Part shown: positions 15,283 through 19,628 of the stretch, in pieces
How positions within the stretch are numbered: position 1 is the first letter of the stretch
Layout of the letters: every line of letters starts with the position of its first letter
Source: Collinsella sp.
GTDB taxonomy: Bacteria > Actinomycetota > Coriobacteriia > Coriobacteriales > Coriobacteriaceae
Length of the DNA stretch: 19,628 nucleotides
NCBI GenBank assembly: GCA_018373675.1
Contig: JAHAGQ010000030.1
Coordinates: forward strand, 1-19,628
Direction of reading: 5' to 3'
Made by a program: the position numbers and the translations under genes
The notes under the pieces: model-generated
What the model was told of the DNA's origin: nothing
Seen by the model: the letters and a program-made list of their open reading frames with translations, nothing else
The model's database searches: none

Positions 15283-16632
15283 CTACTCAGCATCCTCGGC
15301 AGAAGCTGCCGCGGCGTTCTCCTGCTCCTGAGCCAGGAGCTGGTTATCGTACACCTTAAAGAACGGGTACCAGACCACAGCCATGACCACGATCAAAACG
15401 ATCGTAAACACCCAGATGCGCGGGTCGAGGCACTGGACAAAGCCCTGAACGAAGATGGGGAACGTGCCGCTCACCAAGATGTAGAAGTTAGAGACAAGAC
15501 CCAGTGAGACCGCACCCCAATACAGCAGGGCCGAGATCATGCCGCCTAGCACAAACGGAATCATGAGGATCGGGTTGAAGATGATGGGCGCGCCGAAGAT
15601 CGCGGGCTCGGAGATACGGAAGAAGCTCGGCACGATCGATGCCCTGCCAAATGCCTTGAGCTGCTGCGACTTTGCCCTAAACGCGCAGAGCGCCACAAAA
15701 GAGAACGTATTACCCGTGCCGCCGATGAGGTTGATGGCCAACGACATGAGCGCCGGGTGGAACTCAAGCGGCTGCCCGGCAGCATAGAGCGAGGCGTTGG
15801 CGGCAAAGGCGGCAAGCGTGACCGGGGCGGTGATGGGCATTACGATCATGTTGCCGTGGACGCCAAAGCACCAAAACAGCAGCGTCATGAAGCAGATAAG
15901 CAGTGCGCCGGGCACAGAGTCAACTGCGACGGAAAGCGGGGCAGCGAGCAGCTTCTCGATAACCGAGGGGATGGACAGCGCGGGATCGATCATCTGGATC
16001 AGCAGGTTGCCGCCAAAGAAGATGAGGATGTTGGCGAGCATAGGTACGATGGCGCCAAAGGTTTCGGACAAAAACGGCGGCACGCCATCGGGCATCTTGA
16101 TGGTGATGCCCTTGGTCTGGCAGAAGCGCGTGACCTCGACGGAGACCAAGGCAACGATGATGGCGGTAAACAGGCCCTGCGCACCCAGATAGGTGCAGGG
16201 GACCGCCTGGAGCACGGACTCGTCAGCAAGCTGGTAGTAGGACGACGGCGCCGCGGCGATCAGGAACATCACCAGCGAGGTCATGCCGGCGTTAAGCTTG
16301 GGCATCTTGTAGGTGCCCGCCAGGTTATAGGCGATTGCGAACGTCACGATCACCGACAGTATGCCCATCGTCATGTTGAAGGGAATGAGCAGCGTGAGCT
16401 TATTGGCCGTGGCAAAATCGAGCCAAGGGCCAAAGACGGACCAGAACCCGCCCTGCGCCACCAGGTCGGCCGTGACCGGCGGGTTGGCGAGGATCATAAA
16501 GACGGCAGATACCAAGATGAAGCTGATCGCGCTCATAAAGCCCTTTTGCATGGAGGCAAAGTGGCGCTCGGTGCCGCAGAAATTGGCGATAGGGGTCAGT
16601 TTTTCCTGAAGCAGGGTCATGAACTTCTCCAT
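15283..16632 (-). CDS. PTS beta-glucoside (cellobiose/lichenan) EIIC permease
   Basis: A 449-residue membrane component of a lactose/cellobiose-family phosphotransferase system. It has about ten hydrophobic segments and the typical EIIC features: an N-terminal cytoplasmic start (MEKFMTLLQEKL), the conserved histidine in CFGVHGN, and the glutamate in ISEPAIFGAPIIFNP that helps bind the sugar. It carries the disaccharide across the membrane while IIB phosphorylates it. The ATG at 16632 follows TTAGGAGG. It starts nine bases after the IIB stop, and the GH1 start follows after one base, so the genes are tightly coupled. The Ala/Glu-rich C-terminal tail (about 434-449) is probably a disordered cytoplasmic end. 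Cellobiose or lichenan oligosaccharides are the likely but unproven substrates. Confidence 0.93.
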   Translation of the reverse strand: MEKFMTLLQEKLTPIANFCGTERHFASMQKGFMSAISFILVSAVFMILANPPVTADLVAQGGFWSVFGPWLDFATANKLTLLIPFNMTMGILSVIVTFAIAYNLAGTYKMPKLNAGMTSLVMFLIAAAPSSYYQLADESVLQAVPCTYLGAQGLFTAIIVALVSVEVTRFCQTKGITIKMPDGVPPFLSETFGAIVPMLANILIFFGGNLLIQMIDPALSIPSVIEKLLAAPLSVAVDSVPGALLICFMTLLFWCFGVHGNMIVMPITAPVTLAAFAANASLYAAGQPLEFHPALMSLAINLIGGTGNTFSFVALCAFRAKSQQLKAFGRASIVPSFFRISEPAIFGAPIIFNPILMIPFVLGGMISALLYWGAVSLGLVSNFYILVSGTFPIFVQGFVQCLDPRIWVFTIVLIVVMAVVWYPFFKVYDNQLLAQEQENAAAASAEDAE

Positions 16633-16641
16633 GGTTGCCTC

Positions 16642-16935
16642 CTAACCCAACAGCGACTGGGCGAGTGCCAGCACGTTGGCGGCGTTGCCCATGCCGTAGT
16701 CCTGTGCGGGGATGACCGCGGTCGGCTTACCGCTCCCCTGCTTGACGGTGTTGAGCTGGTAGGACACCTGCGGCCCCAAGAGCAGCACGTCATAATTGGC
16801 GCACGTCTCCTGATACTCGCCGATACCCACCGCATCGATATCGAGCTCGATGCCGTTTTGCTCCGCATATTTCTCGAGTTTCTTCATCAGAATGCTTGTA
16901 GACAGACCAGCCGCGCAAACAAGAAGGATCTTCAT
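16642..16935 (-). CDS. PTS lactose/cellobiose-family EIIB
   Basis: A 97-residue cytoplasmic phosphocarrier. It begins MKILLVCAAGLSTSILMKK, with the phosphorylated Cys8 (here from Ile3-Leu4-Leu5-Val6-Cys7 or one residue on, depending on numbering) in the P-loop-like CAAGLST of the family. It takes phosphate from IIA and passes it to the sugar bound by IIC. I chose ATG 16935 because GAAGGGA precedes it and the protein then starts on the first beta strand; a start 18 bases upstream would overlap the RBS. A 13-bp palindrome, AAGGGA-A-TCCCTT, covers this RBS and could modulate translation. The IIC gene follows nine bases downstream. Confidence 0.92.
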   Translation of the reverse strand: MKILLVCAAGLSTSILMKKLEKYAEQNGIELDIDAVGIGEYQETCANYDVLLLGPQVSYQLNTVKQGSGKPTAVIPAQDYGMGNAANVLALAQSLLG

Positions 16936-16981
16936 AAGGGATTCCCTTCGCATTGATTGGTTGGATAGTCACCGCACGCCG

Positions 16982-17308
16982 CTAGGCGTTCTTGGTTGCA
17001 GTGCGCTCATACAGGCAGATCAGCTCCTGCACGAGCTCCTGAGCAAGCATGGAGCACATGAGGTGGTCCTGAGCATGGACCAGCAACACATCCACCGACA
17101 GATGCTCGCCCGCTGCCTCAGTCGAAAGCAGCTGCGTTTGGATGTGGTGAGCCTTGATTCCCGCATCCTTTGACTGCTTCATGAGTTTGGCGGCGGCGTC
17201 AAAATCCCCCGCCTTTGCCTTTTCAAGGGCTTCGAAGGCAAGGCTGCGTGCCTCTCCCGCTGCAGCGACCAGCTGAAACGAAACCATCTCGGTTCCCTGA
17301 TCGTCCAT
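16982..17308 (-). CDS. PTS lactose/cellobiose-family EIIA
   Basis: A 108-residue, all-helical phosphocarrier of the PTS_IIA lactose/cellobiose family. The phosphorylated residue is His78 in LLVHAQDHLM, with Asp81 three residues later as expected for the metal site of the trimer. The length matches the family. It accepts phosphate from HPr and gives it to IIB, encoded 46 bases downstream. The ATG at 17308 follows GAGGAG seven bases upstream. It is the first structural gene after the PRD regulator and is probably transcribed from a promoter in the 119-bp gap as well as from that of the regulator. Confidence 0.93.
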   Translation of the reverse strand: MDDQGTEMVSFQLVAAAGEARSLAFEALEKAKAGDFDAAAKLMKQSKDAGIKAHHIQTQLLSTEAAGEHLSVDVLLVHAQDHLMCSMLAQELVQELICLYERTATKNA

Positions 17309-17427
17309 AACGGTCTCCTCTCCCGTGATGTTTGGTTTGTACTTGAATATTCGAAACGCCTATCTCCCGCCCGCAATCCTCGAGGTTTATTGCAGGTAGA
17401 CTGACAGGGTCATCGACAAAAGAAGTC
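17309..17427 (-). promoter_or_regulatory. Putative control region of the PTS structural genes
   Basis: This 119-bp gap follows the regulator gene and has no terminator. It contains GCAAT (17373-17377) and ATTGC (17389-17393) flanking the palindrome CCTCGAGG (17378-17385), and a second palindrome GAATATTC (17345-17352). Either could be the binding site of the LicR-like activator encoded upstream. I cannot place a convincing -35/-10 pair. Confidence 0.4.
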
Positions 17428-19323
17428 TTAAGCCGTATGCGCTTGCACAAGCGTCATCAGCTCATGCCAGGACCGGCGCTCGCGTAGGCGCTCGACCCCC
17501 TGGCGGTCCATAAAGATCTCGGCGAGCAGTGAGCTCAAGATCCGCGCCTCATCGCCGCCCGACCGGGCAAACGACACCATAAAGACGATATCGACCTCAT
17601 GGCCGTATTCGTCCCAAAGAATGGGATGTTCGAGCAGGCCCACGGTAACAAAGGCCTCGGCGCTCAAGGGATGCATCCCATGGGGCATGGCTACCCCATT
17701 GCCAAACGAGGTGGCGCTCGCGCTCTCGCGCTCGGCGACCTCTTGGGCAAACTGGGCATCGACACGGCCGCTCTCGACGGCGCGCTCGGAGAGATATCGG
17801 AGAACGGCCTGCTTCGACGACGCCTCAACGCGGTTGAAGAACAGGGCACGGCTAAAGAAAGAGCTCACGGAGTCCGATTGCGCAGTGTCGTCGCTCAGCA
17901 CCTTGCGGATAGCGTTGACATCGCTCGTCTCCAAGAAGAAATCGGCCTCGCGGACGGGCACGGGCAACTTGACGTTGAGCGGCACCGTTGTGAACACGTA
18001 GTCGATATGCGAAAAATCGAACGTTCCCACGCGGGCGACATCGCATGTCTCAATCGAATCGATATACATGCCAAACTGCTTGCGGTACTGGTGCTCGAGC
18101 ATACGGGCGCTTCCCGCTCCCGAGGCGCACACGATCAGGATGCGTTTGCGACGCGGCTGGTCGGCTTGCTGCTCGAGGGCCAGGGCAAATGCCATGGCGA
18201 TGTAGCCGAGCTCTTCATCAGAGGGCTGGCTGCCAAAATGACGCTCGAGTACCTGCGAGGTGCCAGCTGCCATCGAATAGGCCAACGGAAACCTCGTCTT
18301 GATATCGGACAGCATGGGGTTATCCATATGCATGTGATATTCAAGGCGATAGCCCAGAGGGCCGATATGCCGAGCAAGGTTCATGCGAAGTTCAAGATCG
18401 CCGCTAAAGTCAAACCTAAACTCATCGTTGACCGCACGTACCATCTCGGAAGCAATCTCCCACATCTCGTCCGAGATAACGGCAGAGCCCTTCTCGGGCA
18501 CGCCCGTGCCCCTGCCGAGCAAATGGATTGCGATAAAGGCAACCTCTTCTCGGGGCATGCTCACGCCCAGGGCATCCTTGATGTTTGCGGCAATCTGGAA
18601 AGCCGCGGCGTATTCGCGCGTTCCCTCCAGTTTTTGAACGTCCGATTCTGCAGCTGGGACATAGCAGCCCTGCTCGATACGGCCAAGAGCAATGTAAAGA
18701 TGCATGATGAGATTGCGGGATGCCAGCGAGCTCACCGTGACGGGCGAGGCCGTCAGAGCATCGTCCACACATGCGGCGATGGCCCGCAGGCGCTCGGCGA
18801 GCTTTGCATCGTCGGTGTCGGGCAACACGGGCCTCACCAGCGAGGCCAGGCACAGGCGCCGCTGCGACTCCCCGCCCGCAACGCGGATTCCGTAGCGTGG
18901 GCGCTTTTCGAGCGTTAAGTCAAATTGGGCGAGTTTCTGCTCTACCAGACGCATGTCATTGGACAGAGTTCGCGCCGAAACGTAGAGTAAATCCGCATAC
19001 TCCTCAATCGTCACCCACTGGGACCGCATGAGGAGGTCGTTAAGAAGGAAGGACACACGGCCGTCGCGCGTATCAGGAATGCCCGGATGGGCCAGAGCCG
19101 CACCGTCTAGCAAGCGAGCAAGCTCATCTGCACGTGCAACATCGATACGATACTGCCCCTTGCTGCCAACGATGCGTGCAACCCCTGCAAGGTTGTCGTT
19201 TGCGCGATGGATATAGTTTCTCACGGCGCGCTCGCTTACCTCGAGACGCTTGGCAAGTACCGCGACAGCGACAGGCTGAGCGTCCTCGATCATATTTACA
19301 AGCTGCTTGACGCGAGCATCCAT
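17428..19323 (-). CDS. LicR-like PRD transcriptional activator with EIIB and EIIA domains
   Basis: A 631-residue PTS-controlled regulator. Domain order: an HTH_11-type domain (about 5-60), a second Mga-like HTH (about 88-145), PRD1 (about 185-280), PRD2 (about 290-390), a EIIB-like domain with Cys399 in ILIVCASGAGSARM, and a EIIA fructose/mannitol-like domain with His548 in VAMPHGMHPLS. This is the LicR/MtlR architecture; such proteins bind DNA rather than act as RNA antiterminators. PRD histidines are His208 and His267 in PRD1 and His319 in PRD2. The position expected to hold the second PRD2 histidine is Ala378 (YIAMAFALALE), so HPr control may be altered. The ATG at 19323 follows AAAGGAGGAGG. 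It heads the IIA-IIB-IIC-GH1 cluster and presumably activates it when cellobiose-like sugars are present. Confidence 0.9.
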   Translation of the reverse strand: MDARVKQLVNMIEDAQPVAVAVLAKRLEVSERAVRNYIHRANDNLAGVARIVGSKGQYRIDVARADELARLLDGAALAHPGIPDTRDGRVSFLLNDLLMRSQWVTIEEYADLLYVSARTLSNDMRLVEQKLAQFDLTLEKRPRYGIRVAGGESQRRLCLASLVRPVLPDTDDAKLAERLRAIAACVDDALTASPVTVSSLASRNLIMHLYIALGRIEQGCYVPAAESDVQKLEGTREYAAAFQIAANIKDALGVSMPREEVAFIAIHLLGRGTGVPEKGSAVISDEMWEIASEMVRAVNDEFRFDFSGDLELRMNLARHIGPLGYRLEYHMHMDNPMLSDIKTRFPLAYSMAAGTSQVLERHFGSQPSDEELGYIAMAFALALEQQADQPRRKRILIVCASGAGSARMLEHQYRKQFGMYIDSIETCDVARVGTFDFSHIDYVFTTVPLNVKLPVPVREADFFLETSDVNAIRKVLSDDTAQSDSVSSFFSRALFFNRVEASSKQAVLRYLSERAVESGRVDAQFAQEVAERESASATSFGNGVAMPHGMHPLSAEAFVTVGLLEHPILWDEYGHEVDIVFMVSFARSGGDEARILSSLLAEIFMDRQGVERLRERRSWHELMTLVQAHTA

Positions 19324-19470
19324 GTCCTCCTCCTTTCCCTGCGTCTAGTCTAACGCGGTAAAGAATGACACTCCACGTCGCGCTCGTTCCGCCAACTCGG
19401 AACAGGTTGCGGGGAGTCCAGCTGAGCTATGGAGAGCCTGGGGAGAGGGCCCGAAGGCAATGCGTCGGTG
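19324..19470. other. Upstream region of the PRD regulator
   Basis: There is no gene here. A short hairpin, GTTCCG (19386-19391) / CGGAAC (19398-19403), is the only clear structure. I cannot place a confident promoter for the regulator, although it should lie here. Confidence 0.4.
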
Positions 19471-19530
19471 TGGGATGCGCCTTCCCAGCCATTGGGCAGT
19501 CATTGGGGACAGACTTAAATGAGTAGTCGT
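19471..19530. repeat. GGGATGYGC motif plus 41-bp repeat, copy 2
   Basis: TGGGATGCGCCTTCCC (19471-19486) is a variant of the motif repeated at 13489-13660. Three bases later the 41-bp repeat (19490-19530) matches 13375-13415 with two differences, again with the core GGGGACAGACTTAAATGAGT. The similarity to copy 1 stops abruptly after GTCGT at 19530. The two motifs thus occur together at both places in the window. Confidence 0.8.
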
Positions 19531-19563
19531 TGGGTGTTCCTATAGTTTTGTCAACCGTCGGGG

Positions 19564-19628
19564 CTACTCCCGGTAGGGCACCCGGTCGCGCATCACGGCG
19601 TATATCGCCCTGAGCCGCTTCCTCGCGA
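19564..19628 (-). mobile_element. C-terminal end of a probable IS110-family transposase (partial)
   Basis: The last 65 bases encode, on the minus strand, a reading frame ending ARKRLRAIYAVMRDRVPYRE and a TAG stop. A basic helix followed by YAVxRDRxPY is typical of the C-terminal end of IS110/IS116/IS902 transposases, but only 20 residues are visible, so the call is tentative. The gene runs off the right edge. The stretch 19531-19563 would be the non-coding end of the element, next to the 41-bp repeat. Confidence 0.5.

Noticed and set aside
17309..17427. RAT/terminator antitermination site for a BglG-type regulator
   Set aside because: No terminator overlaps the palindromes, and the regulator has N-terminal HTH domains instead of a CAT RNA-binding domain, so DNA binding is expected.

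Overview
The window looks like a chromosomal segment of a high-GC Gram-positive gut bacterium of the class Coriobacteriia, most likely Collinsella or a close relative. I infer this from gene content, start-site style (strong AGGAGG-type ribosome binding sites) and the paired LytTR two-component modules; I had no database to confirm it. Fourteen intact genes are seen, thirteen of them on the minus strand, plus the tail of what is probably an IS110-family transposase at the right edge. The sequence therefore mostly reads right to left.

Left part (1-9006): an unassigned, structure-rich intergenic stretch; a small YfcE/MJ0936-type metallophosphodiesterase; then two paralogous sensor kinase / LytTR response regulator pairs (1612-2955 with 823-1539, and 7615-9006 with 6842-7576). 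Between the pairs lie a family-2-like glycosyltransferase (translationally coupled to the first sensor), a UMF1/Atg22-like MFS transporter and a zinc-dependent phospholipase C-like protein. The glycosyltransferase-sensor-regulator operon begins directly behind a strong terminator hairpin whose U-tract ends eight bases before the Shine-Dalgarno sequence, which may be an attenuator.

Middle (9118-13373): an APC-family amino acid permease followed by an amidohydrolase, probably one uptake-and-hydrolysis unit with a structured intercistronic region. A 360-bp palindrome-rich divergent region separates them from the only plus-strand gene, a membrane-anchored C39-like cysteine peptidase with a long basic, low-complexity N-terminal tail.

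Right part (13827-19323): a complete beta-glucoside (cellobiose/lichenan-type) PTS operon in the order LicR-like PRD activator, IIA, IIB, IIC, 6-phospho-beta-glucosidase, closed by a perfect hairpin terminator. The sugar is imported and phosphorylated by IIA/IIB/IIC, the 6-phospho-disaccharide is cut by the GH1 enzyme, and the regulator senses PTS phosphorylation. One of its expected PRD2 histidines is replaced by alanine.

The most unusual non-coding material is a REP-like repeat system. A 41-bp unit occurs at 13375-13415 and 19490-19530 (39/41 identical), each time close to a second motif, GGGATGYGCTTTCCG, which is present four times at 13489-13660 and once at 19471-19486. The second copy sits next to the putative IS110 transposase end. 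A separate 67-nt nested inverted repeat lies at 5711-5777. I did not find a clearly new defence or biosynthetic system; the repeats, the attenuator-like leader and the twin LytTR modules are the observations most worth following.
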